This document shows, piece by piece, positions 7,223-15,448 of a DNA stretch of 21,551 nucleotides; the first letter of the stretch is position 1; each line of letters starts with the position of its first letter. The stretch comes from a virus. Location: the IMG/VR virus record IMGVR_UViG_3300021963_000752, positions 1 through 21,551 of that record; one strand, written 5' to 3'. The position numbers were made by a program, and so were the translations under genes. The notes under the pieces were generated by a model. The model was not told the DNA's origin and searched no databases. It saw only the letters and a list, made by a program, of their open reading frames with translations.

Positions 7223-8467
7223 ATGGTCGATTACACCCTGTTCAACAACGAGGAGGAGCAACCGCAAGTTGGCCTCTTAAAAAAGTCGAGGGCGATGATT
7301 CAGTCGCCAGGCGGCGTTTTGTCAAACACAGTGCGGCCTAATCAAGGCGGCATGCTTCCCAACGCGATCGACGCGTATCGATCAAAAGCCGCGCAGCTTT
7401 ATGAGCAAGGCAGCGACCTCTACAACCAAGAGCCTGACTTTTCGCAGTTTCAAAAGTTTGCCAAGCAGCGTGCCCAGCAGGGCGAGGGAGCTATGCTCAA
7501 TGCGTTGGCAGCTCAGTTTGCAGGGGAGAGCTTTGCCCCCGTGCAAGAGCAGTATCTAAAGAAGGCTGCCACGTCACGCGACCCCATGAAAATGGGTAGC
7601 GGCGTGATTACCGCTGAAGGCGAGTATCTGAAAGACCCAGAGGTCGCTCAGAACAAGAAAGCTGAGTTCTTGCTACAGCAGGCCAAAGCCTACGAGACGA
7701 TGGCCGCAACTGCTGAGACTGCTCGCGAGCGCATTGCAAGCGAACGCAAAGCGCGTGAGTTTGAGCAAATGTACAAGATGGAAATGTTGGGCTTGCGCCG
7801 CGACATGGCCGCTCAAAACTCTGGCGGCTCGTTCACTCAATCTGGTTTTACAACAGACGGCAAGCCGCTAGTGACCAACAAGACCGGCATGAACTTTGTG
7901 CTGGATGTAGGCCCTCAAGGGCAGCCGATCTACACACCCTACGGTGGCCAAGCAACACCAAAAGCAACGTTTGAGAAAAACGTTGGAGCTGCTCAGACTT
8001 TTCAGACAAAGGCTGATTCGTCCGACGCCCTTGTCAAACAGATCGAAGCAAACCCTGGCGCGTTTGGGATCACAGCCGCAGTGGTTTCAAAGCTGCCAGC
8101 ATCGATTCAAGGCCGCGTGGGCGCCAAAGTGTTGGACGAGAACACGCTCAAGCTGCGTTCTGACGTATTACGTCAGGCCGCGATGGAGATCAGCGACATC
8201 TACGGCGCTGCGCAGTCAGTGGGCGAGGCAGCACGCGCTGCAACGTTCATCCCAGCTGCGGAAGATCCTCCAGAGATCGTCATGGAGAAACTGAAGGCGG
8301 CTCGAGATTACGCACGCATGAACGCCAAGTCGTTTGGTGGCGCAATCAATGACGCAGCAAAAGCTCGTTCTGGTGGTGCACAGTCATCAGGCGCAGGCGG
8401 CTTGTCAAGTGATGAGATGGCCGAGCTTGCTCGCTTGCGTGCAAAGCATGGAAGGAACACACCATGA
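7223..8467 (+). CDS. Coiled-coil virion protein, possible DNA-ejection protein
   Basis: ATG 7223 is chosen over a TTG at 7217: GGA at 7212-7214 lies eight bases before it and the TTG would be only two bases away. The 414-residue product has a long charged helical region at about 110-200 (EFLLQQAKAYETMAATAETA followed by RERIASERKAREFEQMYKME) likely to form a coiled coil, a Gly-rich turn, and a second helical region at about 260-380 (LRSDVLRQAAMEISDIYGAA; DYARMNAKSFGGAINDAAKA). It contains almost no Cys. It overlaps the next gene by ATGA (8464-8467), so the two are translated together. Large helical proteins in this slot are typical of ejection proteins that leave the capsid with the DNA (P22 gp7/gp20/gp16 type). 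That assignment is by position and composition. Confidence 0.5.
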   Translation: MVDYTLFNNEEEQPQVGLLKKSRAMIQSPGGVLSNTVRPNQGGMLPNAIDAYRSKAAQLYEQGSDLYNQEPDFSQFQKFAKQRAQQGEGAMLNALAAQFAGESFAPVQEQYLKKAATSRDPMKMGSGVITAEGEYLKDPEVAQNKKAEFLLQQAKAYETMAATAETARERIASERKAREFEQMYKMEMLGLRRDMAAQNSGGSFTQSGFTTDGKPLVTNKTGMNFVLDVGPQGQPIYTPYGGQATPKATFEKNVGAAQTFQTKADSSDALVKQIEANPGAFGITAAVVSKLPASIQGRVGAKVLDENTLKLRSDVLRQAAMEISDIYGAAQSVGEAARAATFIPAAEDPPEIVMEKLKAARDYARMNAKSFGGAINDAAKARSGGAQSSGAGGLSSDEMAELARLRAKHGRNTP

Positions 8468-10236
8468 GCGACCCTCGCCAAGAACTTGAAGAACTGCGCC
8501 GTCTTGAGGATCTTGAGCGCAAGCTCGCATCTCAAGACTTGGGCGAAGTTCGAAAGCAGAAGGAACGCAGCCAAGCCAACGTCTATGCCGGCCAGGATGT
8601 TGGCCAGATGGGCGCATTCATGCGCGGTGTTGGCGGTGCAAAACAAGCCTTCGACAGCGCAGCGATGGGCCTCAAAGGCTTGTTCACCGATCTCACACCA
8701 GAAGACAAAGCATTGCTTGAACAGGGCAAGGCTTTTGTAAAGCAGGGCGACACAGCTGCAACAGTGGGCAACATTGCCGGCGAGATCGGCATGCTTGCTG
8801 CCCCCTCAACTCGAGCTATTCAAGGCGTGCAAGCCGCAAGCATGGCCGCCAAAGCCGTGCCCTACCTTGGGAAAGCACTTGCAGCCACGCGTACAGGCAC
8901 AGGATCGGCTGCGGCTGGTTCTGGCTTGGCGTCTGCCGCCCTTGCGCCAGAAGACCGCACAGGCGCCTTTTATGGCGGTGCAGCCGGTGGCGCTGTGGGT
9001 GACGTCGCTGGTCGTTTCCTGACCAAGGCTTTGGGCGGTGTGGTCTCCGACAAGGTGTCGCCTGCCGCACGCGAGCTCATGGATCAAGGCGCAAATGTGC
9101 CAATGTGGAAGGCGACAGACGATGCAACCCGCACGGGCCGCGTTTTGCGCAACGTTGCCGAGCGTGCCAAAGCATTACCAGTGGCCGGCGACATCATCAA
9201 AGGCCAAGAGCGTGCCGGCGTGGAGTCCTGGAATAAAGTCTTGCTGCGTGAGGCGACTCCACCTCAGCCCGTGCTCGACGATGCTGGCAGCGTGTTACGC
9301 TGGGAAAGGCCTCCTGTCAAAGACGTTGGCTCAAAAGGCTTGCAAGAGCTGTCAGAGCGCTTTGATGAGGCTTACGGCGCGTTATACGGCAGCCGAGGCG
9401 TGCCGGTTGACGATCAATTCAACAAGCAAGTCGTTGAGCTCCTGCGCAACACAAAGGCTTACTTGCCAGGCGCGTCTGACGACGTGGCCGGTGCGGTTCG
9501 CAAGGCCACAGACACTTTGGCTGGTTTGACTAGCCCGACTACTACCCGCTCTGGCGGCGAAAACGTTGGTAAAGGTTTGGTGAGCTCTCGCATCAAGACA
9601 CCAATCACCACATCTGTCGAGCCAGGTCGAGAAGTGACGACACACGGCAACGTCAAGAAAGCTCTTGACGGTGTGAATGATTCGATCACAGCGGCTTGGA
9701 AAGCTGGCGACGCAGAAAAGGCCGAGGCCTTGACAGCTTTGCGTTCAACGATCGAGTCCTTGCGCTCAAGAGGCTTGCCTCCCGAGGTGGCCTCAGAAGC
9801 GGCGGAGATCAACAAGGCTTACGCCAAGTTCAAGACCGTCAGCCGCGCATCTTCCATGTTGGGCGCTCAAAAAGAGGGTGGTGTGGTGACACCTGCCCAG
9901 CAGCTCAACGCTATCCGCGCCCGCGACAAGACGTTAGACAAGTCTGCGTTCTCACGCGGTGAAGCACCAGGTCAGCAACAAGCACTGACTGCTCAACAGG
10001 TTTATGGCAACACATTGCCCGATGTTGGTCCAGGCACTGCCGAGAAAATGATGCTTGTCGGTGGCTTTGGTTTGCCTATGGTTGGCATGGACGCAGGTGC
10101 GTCTTTATTGCTTGGCACGCAGGCTGGCCAGAACATGCTGATGGGGAAATATCCCGTCCAAGGCGCTGTACGAAAATATGGTCAAGAGTATTTAATTCCC
10201 GCGTTGCGCAACTACGGCGCCGCGCTAGGCAACTAG
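8464..10236 (+). CDS. Large internal / DNA-ejection protein with Gly/Ala-rich hydrophobic segments
   Basis: This 590-residue product starts at ATG 8464, overlapping the previous TGA by ATGA. Residues 1-40 are a strongly charged helix (QELEELRRLEDLERKLASQD). Residues 95-185 include hydrophobic Gly/Ala-rich stretches (VGNIAGEIGMLAAPSTRAIQ; YGGAAGGAVGDVAGRFLTK) that look able to insert into or cross a membrane. A helical, charged region follows (about 240-470), and the C-terminus has another hydrophobic part (MLVGGFGLPMVGMDAGASLL). Membrane-active segments inside a large virion protein are what is expected of an ejection protein that builds a channel through the cell envelope. The gene is the last of the coupled series before the fibre gene. 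No catalytic motif was found. Confidence 0.55.
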   Translation: MSDPRQELEELRRLEDLERKLASQDLGEVRKQKERSQANVYAGQDVGQMGAFMRGVGGAKQAFDSAAMGLKGLFTDLTPEDKALLEQGKAFVKQGDTAATVGNIAGEIGMLAAPSTRAIQGVQAASMAAKAVPYLGKALAATRTGTGSAAAGSGLASAALAPEDRTGAFYGGAAGGAVGDVAGRFLTKALGGVVSDKVSPAARELMDQGANVPMWKATDDATRTGRVLRNVAERAKALPVAGDIIKGQERAGVESWNKVLLREATPPQPVLDDAGSVLRWERPPVKDVGSKGLQELSERFDEAYGALYGSRGVPVDDQFNKQVVELLRNTKAYLPGASDDVAGAVRKATDTLAGLTSPTTTRSGGENVGKGLVSSRIKTPITTSVEPGREVTTHGNVKKALDGVNDSITAAWKAGDAEKAEALTALRSTIESLRSRGLPPEVASEAAEINKAYAKFKTVSRASSMLGAQKEGGVVTPAQQLNAIRARDKTLDKSAFSRGEAPGQQQALTAQQVYGNTLPDVGPGTAEKMMLVGGFGLPMVGMDAGASLLLGTQAGQNMLMGKYPVQGAVRKYGQEYLIPALRNYGAALGN

Positions 10237-10245
10237 GAGTAAGAC

Positions 10246-13200
10246 ATGCCACGCAATAGTTCAGGCGTTTACACGCTACCCGGAGGAAACCCCGTCACCC
10301 CTGGTGACGTGATCGAGGCCGAATGGGCCAACACGACTCTGGAGGACGTGGCCAACGAGCTGACGAACTCCCTCTCTCGCACAGGCGCTGGCGGCATGCT
10401 GGCGCCTTTCCGCATCGCTGACGGCTCTGTCAGCGGTCCTGGCCTGTCATACCTGAACGAGACCAACACTGGCCTCTACCGTTCAGGCTCAGGCTCGACC
10501 TGGATGGCCGTTCTAGGCGTCAACACCGCTCAGTTCTCGACTGTCGGCCTGACGATCCCCTCAGGCAAGGCGCTGACTGCCGTTGGCAATGCGTCTGTAG
10601 GCGGCACGTTTGCCGTGGGCGGCGCGACTACCCTGGCCTCAACTTTGGCCGTGACTGGTGCGATCACCGCAACGGGTGGCGTTTCTGGCAACGTCACCGG
10701 CAACGTGACGGCTGGCTCTGGCACATCGACGTTCAACGACGTCGTGATCACTGGAGCGCTGGACATGACTGCCGGCAGCTCCGCGACCATTACAGGTCTG
10801 AGCAACCCAACCAACCCAAGCGACGCAGCCAACAAGGCCTACGTTGACACGCAGGACGCGCTTCGCCTGGCATTGACTGGCGGCACTATGTCTGGTGCGA
10901 TCGCCATGAGCAACAGCAAAGTCACAGGCCTGGCCACTCCAACGGCTGACCAGGACGCGGCCACAAAGGCCTACGTTGACAGCGTCGCCCAGGGCCTCGA
11001 TGTCAAAGCCTCCTGCCGCGCTGCGACGGTTGCAAACATCACCCTGTCTGGCGCTCAGACGATTGACGGCGTGGCCGTGATTGCAGGCGATCGCGTCCTG
11101 GTCAAGGATCAATCGACAGCAGCCAACAACGGCATCTACGTCGTGGCTGCAGGCAGCTGGACGCGTTCAACTGACGCTGACACATGGGCCGAGCTGGTCG
11201 GCGCTTTCACGTTTGTTGAAGACGGCACAGTGAATGACAACACCGGCTGGGTCTGCACATCTGCACCAGGTGGGACATTGGGCGTCACAGCTGTGACGTT
11301 TGAGCAGTTTTCAGGCGCTGGCCAAGTGATCGCCGGCACGGGCATGAGCAAGACCGGCAACACGCTCAACGTGAACACCGCCTCGAGCTCGCGCATCGTC
11401 GTCGGCTCCGACGAGATCGACCTGGCCACCACAGGCGTGACTGCATCGACCTACAAGTCGGTGACGGTTGACCAGTGGGGCCGCGTGACTGCCGGCACAA
11501 ATCCAACGACCTTGGCCGGCTTCGGCATCACTGACGCCTACACGCAGGCCCAGGTTGACGCTGCCTTGGCGCTCAAGCTGAACCTGACCGGTGGCACGAT
11601 GTCCGGCGCGATCGCGATGGGCACAAACAAGATCACCGGCCTCGGTGATCCTACGTTGGCCCAGGACGCTGCGACCAAAAACTACATCGACACGATCTTT
11701 GGCTCGACAACGACAGCTGCCGCGTCTGCAGCTGCTGCTGCGGCGTCTGCTTCAGCAGCCTCGTCTTCTGCAACGTCTGCATCCGGCAGCGCAAGTGCTG
11801 CTGCTTCATCTGCGAGCGCAGCGGCGGCCTCTTTCGACTCGTTTGACGATCGCTACTTGGGCGCCAAAGCATCTGACCCAACGACAGACAACGACGGCAA
11901 TCCTTTGCTGACTGGTGCTCTGTACTGGAACACCACCAGCAACGCGATGAAGGTCTACGACGGTTCTGCATGGGTGGCTGCGTACTTGCCAACTGCTGGC
12001 TTTGCACAGCTGGGTGCGGCCAACGTCTTCACCGCCAACCAGACAATCACCGACAACTCATCCAACGCGGCTCTGTCGATCACTCAGACCGGCAGCGGCA
12101 ATGCTTTGTACATCGAGGACGTCGCAGCTGACGCAACGCCGTTTGTGGTGTCTTCGACAGGTGCTGTCGGGATTGGAACGACGACTCCTGACAACGTGAC
12201 GTCAGCAGGCATTGCGTTGGTCTCTAACAGCGGCTACTACCCCCAGGTCGTCAACCGCAACAAGACCAACGACTCGAGCGCCTCTTACCTGGTGTTCGAT
12301 AAGGATCGTGCGGGCGCGATTGTTCAAAGCGGCGACAACTTAGGAAACATTGTCTTTAGATCGTTTGACGGCGCAAACTATTTGCAGTCTGCCGCGATCA
12401 TTGGTTACTCGGACGGCACGCCTGGCACAAACGACGTGCCTGGTGCTCTGTCGTTTTTCACGACCGCTGACGGCGCTGCGTCACCAACTGAGCGTTTGAA
12501 AATTAGCAGCACCGGCGCGGTGGCATTTAACGGCAGCTACGGCACATCCGGACAGGTTTTGACTTCTGGTGGTTCTGGAGCTGCTCCCACTTGGGCTGCA
12601 CCTCCCGCGTCTGCTGGCACTGTGACTGCGGTTGCGTCTGGTGCGTTGAGTGATGGCACTAAGGTGATCTTAAACAGCGATGGGACAGTGAGCGCAATTG
12701 CCGCATCTACCGGTTCACTAACCACGATTGCAAACGGGGCCGCCACCTCGGGGGCCGCGTCTACTACCACCGGTACAACAGCAACCGCGTACAGCCCGAT
12801 AGACAACAAAATTGTTTTCTTCTACACAAATAGTTCTAACAACTACCTTTATGCACGAGTTGGTTCTGTTAATGGATCAACAATTACATTTGGGGACGAA
12901 ACTATTGTTGTTTATGAGGCTGTTGGTAACGGAACCAATGGACCTAAAGCCGTATTTTGTACGGCCAGAAATAGGTTTTACGTTTTCTATAGAAAAAATT
13001 CAAACGGTCAGGGCGATACCGCTTGCGGGGTAATTGAAAACACGACGTTTTCTAGTTACGGCTCCAACCTTGCGGTTTGGAGTAAGAATGGCGGCGGTGA
13101 ACTTATTGGCATGTTTGGACACAACGCCTGTGTTGATGACGTTAACGCAAAGGCCGTGCTTACCTATTACGGCGACAACGGTATTCAATATGCAATTGCA

Positions 13201-14040
13201 AGTAACTTGACGGTCGGTTACCCATACATTTCCTTTGGCAGTCCCATGAACTACACGACAGCCGGCTATAACAGTCTGGATGCTGTCGCTGCAAATGGAT
13301 CAACAAATACCATTGTTGTTGCCTTTACAGGGACCAGCGGCTATCCAAGCATTAGAGCTGGAACGCTTTCGGGGCTTACTATTACATTTGGAACTACGGT
13401 TGTGGTTGAGTCGAACACAACTTCAAGCTATCCGAAGGCAATAGCTTACAGCCCAGAATTGGAGATGTATTTAGCTCTATACGGTAGAAACAGTGGTGCG
13501 CTACGGGCCGTTAGCGTCACAGTTTCTGGTTCAACAGCATCGATAGGAACGCCAGAAACGCTCCTTACTGGATACAACTCTTATTTACCGTATGCGGTGC
13601 TTAATTACTCGTTGACAAGTAGTTTTTATGCGTTCTACGGGAGATACACAAACAGATTAACCGTGTCTGGAGGGACAATTACTGTTGGAAGTCAGCAGTA
13701 CATGAGTGATAACGCTGCTAAATCGTATGCTGTCAACACAGTCGCTAACGCCATTATTCAGGGTACGATAAACAGTGCTTCATACCCGTACATTGAGATG
13801 GCTACCGCGTATTCGTCAACACTCACAGCTACAAACTTCCTCGGCATTTCAAGCGCCGCGTATACAAACGGGCAGACAGCCACAATTCAAACCGTTGGCT
13901 CGACTGATGATGCTCAGTCTGGACTTACTCCAGGCTTGAAATATTACGTCACACCAAATGGAGGTTTGTCGTCAGCCACAACTTCTCAGCCCTACGCAGG
14001 GCTGGCGCTTACGGCCACTAAACTCGTTATCAAAGGATAA
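10246..14040 (+). CDS. Tail fibre / receptor-binding protein
   Basis: The 1264-residue product starts at ATG 10246 after AGGAG and ends at TAA 14038-14040. The N-terminal domain (YTLPGGNPVTPGD, EWANTTLEDVANEL, then NETNTGLYRSGSG) is the common virion-anchor part of phage fibres. Residues 186-482 carry fibre modules ending in ANKAYVD / ATKAYVD / ATKNYID and two copies of LTGGTMSGAIAM. Residues about 491-529 are an Ala/Ser-rich rod, followed by FDDRYLGAKASDPTTDND and ALYWNTTSNAMKVYDG, a widespread fibre block. From about residue 845 the protein changes to repeated beta segments rich in Tyr/Asn/Ser, resembling a propeller-like receptor-binding head, and ends with a short domain (LTPGLKYYVTPNGGLSSATT ... 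GLALTATKLVI). DNA coding the distal part is AT-richer with AGA codons, a sign of exchange. No self-cleaving S74 domain is present here. Confidence 0.9.
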   Translation: MPRNSSGVYTLPGGNPVTPGDVIEAEWANTTLEDVANELTNSLSRTGAGGMLAPFRIADGSVSGPGLSYLNETNTGLYRSGSGSTWMAVLGVNTAQFSTVGLTIPSGKALTAVGNASVGGTFAVGGATTLASTLAVTGAITATGGVSGNVTGNVTAGSGTSTFNDVVITGALDMTAGSSATITGLSNPTNPSDAANKAYVDTQDALRLALTGGTMSGAIAMSNSKVTGLATPTADQDAATKAYVDSVAQGLDVKASCRAATVANITLSGAQTIDGVAVIAGDRVLVKDQSTAANNGIYVVAAGSWTRSTDADTWAELVGAFTFVEDGTVNDNTGWVCTSAPGGTLGVTAVTFEQFSGAGQVIAGTGMSKTGNTLNVNTASSSRIVVGSDEIDLATTGVTASTYKSVTVDQWGRVTAGTNPTTLAGFGITDAYTQAQVDAALALKLNLTGGTMSGAIAMGTNKITGLGDPTLAQDAATKNYIDTIFGSTTTAAASAAAAAASASAASSSATSASGSASAAASSASAAAASFDSFDDRYLGAKASDPTTDNDGNPLLTGALYWNTTSNAMKVYDGSAWVAAYLPTAGFAQLGAANVFTANQTITDNSSNAALSITQTGSGNALYIEDVAADATPFVVSSTGAVGIGTTTPDNVTSAGIALVSNSGYYPQVVNRNKTNDSSASYLVFDKDRAGAIVQSGDNLGNIVFRSFDGANYLQSAAIIGYSDGTPGTNDVPGALSFFTTADGAASPTERLKISSTGAVAFNGSYGTSGQVLTSGGSGAAPTWAAPPASAGTVTAVASGALSDGTKVILNSDGTVSAIAASTGSLTTIANGAATSGAASTTTGTTATAYSPIDNKIVFFYTNSSNNYLYARVGSVNGSTITFGDETIVVYEAVGNGTNGPKAVFCTARNRFYVFYRKNSNGQGDTACGVIENTTFSSYGSNLAVWSKNGGGELIGMFGHNACVDDVNAKAVLTYYGDNGIQYAIASNLTVGYPYISFGSPMNYTTAGYNSLDAVAANGSTNTIVVAFTGTSGYPSIRAGTLSGLTITFGTTVVVESNTTSSYPKAIAYSPELEMYLALYGRNSGALRAVSVTVSGSTASIGTPETLLTGYNSYLPYAVLNYSLTSSFYAFYGRYTNRLTVSGGTITVGSQQYMSDNAAKSYAVNTVANAIIQGTINSASYPYIEMATAYSSTLTATNFLGISSAAYTNGQTATIQTVGSTDDAQSGLTPGLKYYVTPNGGLSSATTSQPYAGLALTATKLVIKG
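10873..10980 (+). repeat. Tail-fibre module repeat, copy 1
   Basis: These 36 codons (LTGGTMSGAIAM ... ATKAYVD) are repeated as copy 2 at 11584-11691, also 36 codons (LTGGTMSGAIAM ... ATKNYID). A shorter relative (SNPTNPSDAANKAYVD) precedes at 10801-10848. The copies are similar but not identical in DNA, so the repeat is old or under protein-level selection. Such modules build the trimeric fibre shaft. Confidence 0.85.
11584..11691 (+). repeat. Tail-fibre module repeat, copy 2
   Basis: This is the second copy of the 36-codon LTGGTMSGAIAM module at 10873-10980. It lies just before the Ala/Ser-rich rod. Most differences from copy 1 are at third codon positions, with several conservative amino-acid changes. 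Confidence 0.85.
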
Positions 14041-14042
14041 GC

Positions 14043-14288
14043 ATGAAGACACTAATCGAAAACGTAACGAGGGAATCTAAGTACATCTGGGCAGATGATG
14101 CTGTGATTACCTTGGGCAACGACATGACAGCCGCGCCTGACTGCAACATATCGGACATGAACAGCACCAATGCAACGGTCGTTGAAAACGTGACACCCCC
14201 GGAAGACTGGGATGGCTGCAAGTACCTGTACGACGCTGGCGCATGGACACTCAACCCTCAGTGGGTTGATCCCAATACGCCTGCTTAA
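14043..14288 (+). CDS. Small fibre-associated protein, possible fibre assembly factor
   Basis: The 81-residue protein starts at ATG 14043, two bases after the fibre stop codon. Its C-terminal half has VTPPEDWDGCKYLYDAGAWT and LNPQWVDP, a pattern (P-x-D-W-x-x-x-K-Y-x-Y-D...W-x-x-N-P) I recognise from small proteins encoded next to tail fibres and from the ends of fibre proteins. The N-terminal half is polar with no membrane segment. In many phages a small gene directly after the fibre encodes a chaperone or a tip protein needed for fibre assembly; either is possible here. The ribosome site is weak (AAAGGATAAGC, overlapping the fibre stop), so translation is probably coupled to the fibre gene. 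Confidence 0.6.
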   Translation: MKTLIENVTRESKYIWADDAVITLGNDMTAAPDCNISDMNSTNATVVENVTPPEDWDGCKYLYDAGAWTLNPQWVDPNTPA

Positions 14289-14299
14289 TCCACGCCCCT

Positions 14300-14317
14300 G
14301 GCGATGCGATAATCGCC
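14300..14317 (+). other. Short hairpin between fibre and lysis genes
   Basis: GGCGAT at 14300-14305 pairs with ATCGCC at 14312-14317 around a six-base loop. It has no T-run after it (ACACCATTACAAAAAAG), so it is not a good rho-independent terminator. It may be an RNA-processing or stability element in the 74-base gap; no convincing promoter was found next to it. Confidence 0.35.
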
Positions 14318-14362
14318 ACACCATTACAAAAAAGCAACCCACGACACCTCCAAAGGAATCAC

Positions 14363-14539
14363 ATGGAAATCACACTCAAACTCGAGCTGAACGAAGTCAA
14401 CGCGGTACTGGACGCGATCGGGGCACTCCCGACGAACACCAACACCTGGCCCATCGCGGCCAAGATCCGCGCCCAGGCAGAGATGCAGCTCCCAAAGAAC
14501 ACCGAAGGGGTTGCAGATGAAGGAAGTGTCACTGACTGA
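14363..14539 (+). CDS. Small conserved phage protein (58 aa), unknown function
   Basis: ATG 14363 follows AAAGGA at 14352-14357 with good spacing; the stop is TGA 14537-14539. The product reads MEITLKLELNEVNAVLDAIG, then ALPTNTNTWPIAAKIRAQAE, then MQLPKNTEGVADEGSVTD. The pattern of L-E-L-x-x-V-N-x-x-L-x-x-L/I followed by LPT-x(5)-WP-x-x-x-KI-x-x-QA-x-x-Q is one I have seen in many small phage proteins, with no assigned function. It is predicted to be two helices joined by the LPTNTNTWP loop. It opens the lysis region, and its end overlaps the start of the next gene by 23 bases, which suggests translational coupling. Confidence 0.7.
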   Translation: MEITLKLELNEVNAVLDAIGALPTNTNTWPIAAKIRAQAEMQLPKNTEGVADEGSVTD

Positions 14540-14702
14540 CGAGCAGATCGAGCACATTGCAGAGCGGGCGGCTGAGGTCGCTCTCAACAAGGTCTACACA
14601 GAAGTCGGAAAAACAGTTTTAAAGAAGCTCGCCTGGCTCACAGGCGTAGCTGTCATTGGCCTCGCCATGTGGCTCGCAGGCCATAACTCTCTCCCCAAGT
14701 GA
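14517..14702 (+). CDS. Small membrane protein (61 aa), candidate lysis-associated protein
   Basis: The start is ATG 14517, six bases after GAAGGGG at 14504-14510; a TTG at 14511 would overlap that site and is rejected. The protein has an amphipathic charged helix (residues 6-37: LTDEQIEHIAERAAEVALNK) and one clear membrane-spanning segment at about 38-54 (LAWLTGVAVIGLAMWLA), ending with a short tail GHNSLPK. It has no signal peptide or lipobox. Its place between small lysis-region genes and ahead of a holin and lysozyme makes a lysis-related role plausible, such as an accessory holin or antiholin, but this is inference. The gene overlaps the 58-aa gene before it by 23 bases. Confidence 0.6.
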   Translation: MKEVSLTDEQIEHIAERAAEVALNKVYTEVGKTVLKKLAWLTGVAVIGLAMWLAGHNSLPK

Positions 14703-14707
14703 TCAGC

Positions 14708-14806
14708 ATGAAGGACTGGCTGATCGCGTTCATCGCTGCAGCAGCCATGTGCGGCCTGGTGATGTGGTCGGTCTACGTCATGGTCTTCATGTGGAGGCTG
14801 CCATGA
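14708..14806 (+). CDS. Tiny membrane peptide (32 aa)
   Basis: A short reading frame from ATG 14708 to TGA 14804-14806 codes for MKDWLIAFIAAAAMCGLVMW followed by SVYVMVFMWRLP. It is a single hydrophobic segment with a charged start and a basic end, the shape of a one-span membrane peptide. The ribosome site is poor, but the frame is only five bases after the previous stop, and its own stop overlaps the next start (ATGA, 14803-14806). The GGAGG that serves the next gene lies inside this frame. Small membrane proteins of this kind sit in many phage lysis regions. It could be a regulator of holin timing; a non-coding origin cannot be excluded. Confidence 0.5.
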   Translation: MKDWLIAFIAAAAMCGLVMWSVYVMVFMWRLP

Positions 14807-15300
14807 TCGATCCGATCAGCGCGTTGGAAGGCTTAGAGAAAGCCGTCAGTCTCGTCAAGAAAGCGCAAAAGGTCGCCAACGATATCGGCGGCCTGTCGGT
14901 CATGGTCGGGCGTCTTTTTGACGCTGAGAGCAATGCGACCAAGTCCATGCTTGCTGCCAAAAAGGCTGGCGGCAAATCCAACTTTGAAATTGCAATGCGT
15001 ATTGAAAACGCATTGATGAACAGTAGGAATCTGCAAAGAGAGCTTCAGCTGCTCTACATGCAGACCGGCAACATTGACGTCTACAACAAGATGATGGCTC
15101 GCAAAGCCGAGATGGACAGAGACGATGCAATAGAAGCACGCAGACTCAAAGAAGCAGAAAAGAAAAAGAAGCAAAAGGAACAAGAGCAGATCGAGCTGGC
15201 CATCATCATTGGCGGCACGGTGTTCGTTCTGCTTCTGGTCGGCATCGGCATTAACGAGCTGACTGAGCTGTGCAATGGCGCTCGAAAGTGTGGTCGATGA
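14803..15300 (+). CDS. Coiled-coil protein with C-terminal membrane anchor (165 aa), lysis region
   Basis: ATG 14803 is chosen because GGAGG at 14793-14797 lies five bases upstream; a longer frame upstream would run through two other genes. The protein opens with MIDPISALEGLEKAVSLVKK, resembling a family of phage proteins (DPI[SA]A-x-x-x-x-x-x-x-x) near lysis genes in marine and freshwater podoviruses. A middle region (NFEIAMRIENALMNSRNLQR ... LYMQTGNIDVYNKMMARKAE) leads into a charged coiled coil (RRLKEAEKKKKQKEQEQ). Residues about 130-155 (IELAIIIGGTVFVLLLVGIG) form one membrane span, followed by a short Cys-containing tail. No enzyme motif is seen. A spanin-like or holin-related role is possible; it lacks a lipobox and an N-terminal signal. 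Confidence 0.6.
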   Translation: MIDPISALEGLEKAVSLVKKAQKVANDIGGLSVMVGRLFDAESNATKSMLAAKKAGGKSNFEIAMRIENALMNSRNLQRELQLLYMQTGNIDVYNKMMARKAEMDRDDAIEARRLKEAEKKKKQKEQEQIELAIIIGGTVFVLLLVGIGINELTELCNGARKCGR

Positions 15301-15446
15301 ATGAGTACCAAAAGCAGTTTGACCTTTGGCTCAAGATTTTCGTGCGTATGTGCGTCGCCTGGTACGCGCTGGGTTTTCTGAAGTTCTTGCCCGACTCACT
15401 GTCGGACAAGGTTGTGGCTAAGTTTCTTGGAATGATTGGACTTTAA
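15297..15446 (+). CDS. Small protein (49 aa) with hydrophobic segment, lysis region
   Basis: The frame starts at ATG 15297, overlapping the previous TGA as ATGA, and ends at TAA 15444-15446. It codes for MNEYQKQFDLWLKIFVRMCV followed by AWYALGFLKFLPDSLSDKVV and AKFLGMIGL. The hydrophobic, aromatic stretch at about 10-32 looks membrane-active; the end is amphipathic. A second ATG at 15301 in another frame gives only 26 residues and no sensible protein. The perfect stop-start overlap and absence of other coding in the gap argue that this is a real, coupled gene. Function is unknown; it lies two bases before the holin-like gene. Confidence 0.6.
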   Translation: MNEYQKQFDLWLKIFVRMCVAWYALGFLKFLPDSLSDKVVAKFLGMIGL

Positions 15447-15448
15447 AA

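Noticed and set aside
12780-14040. Tail fibre end as a target of a diversity-generating retroelement
   Set aside because: No reverse transcriptase gene and no near-identical template copy of the fibre end is visible in the window. Composition shift alone is better explained by transfer.
14656-14802. Long N-terminal extension of the coiled-coil membrane protein
   Set aside because: It would overlap two other small genes and has no ribosome site, whereas ATG 14803 has GGAGG five bases upstream.
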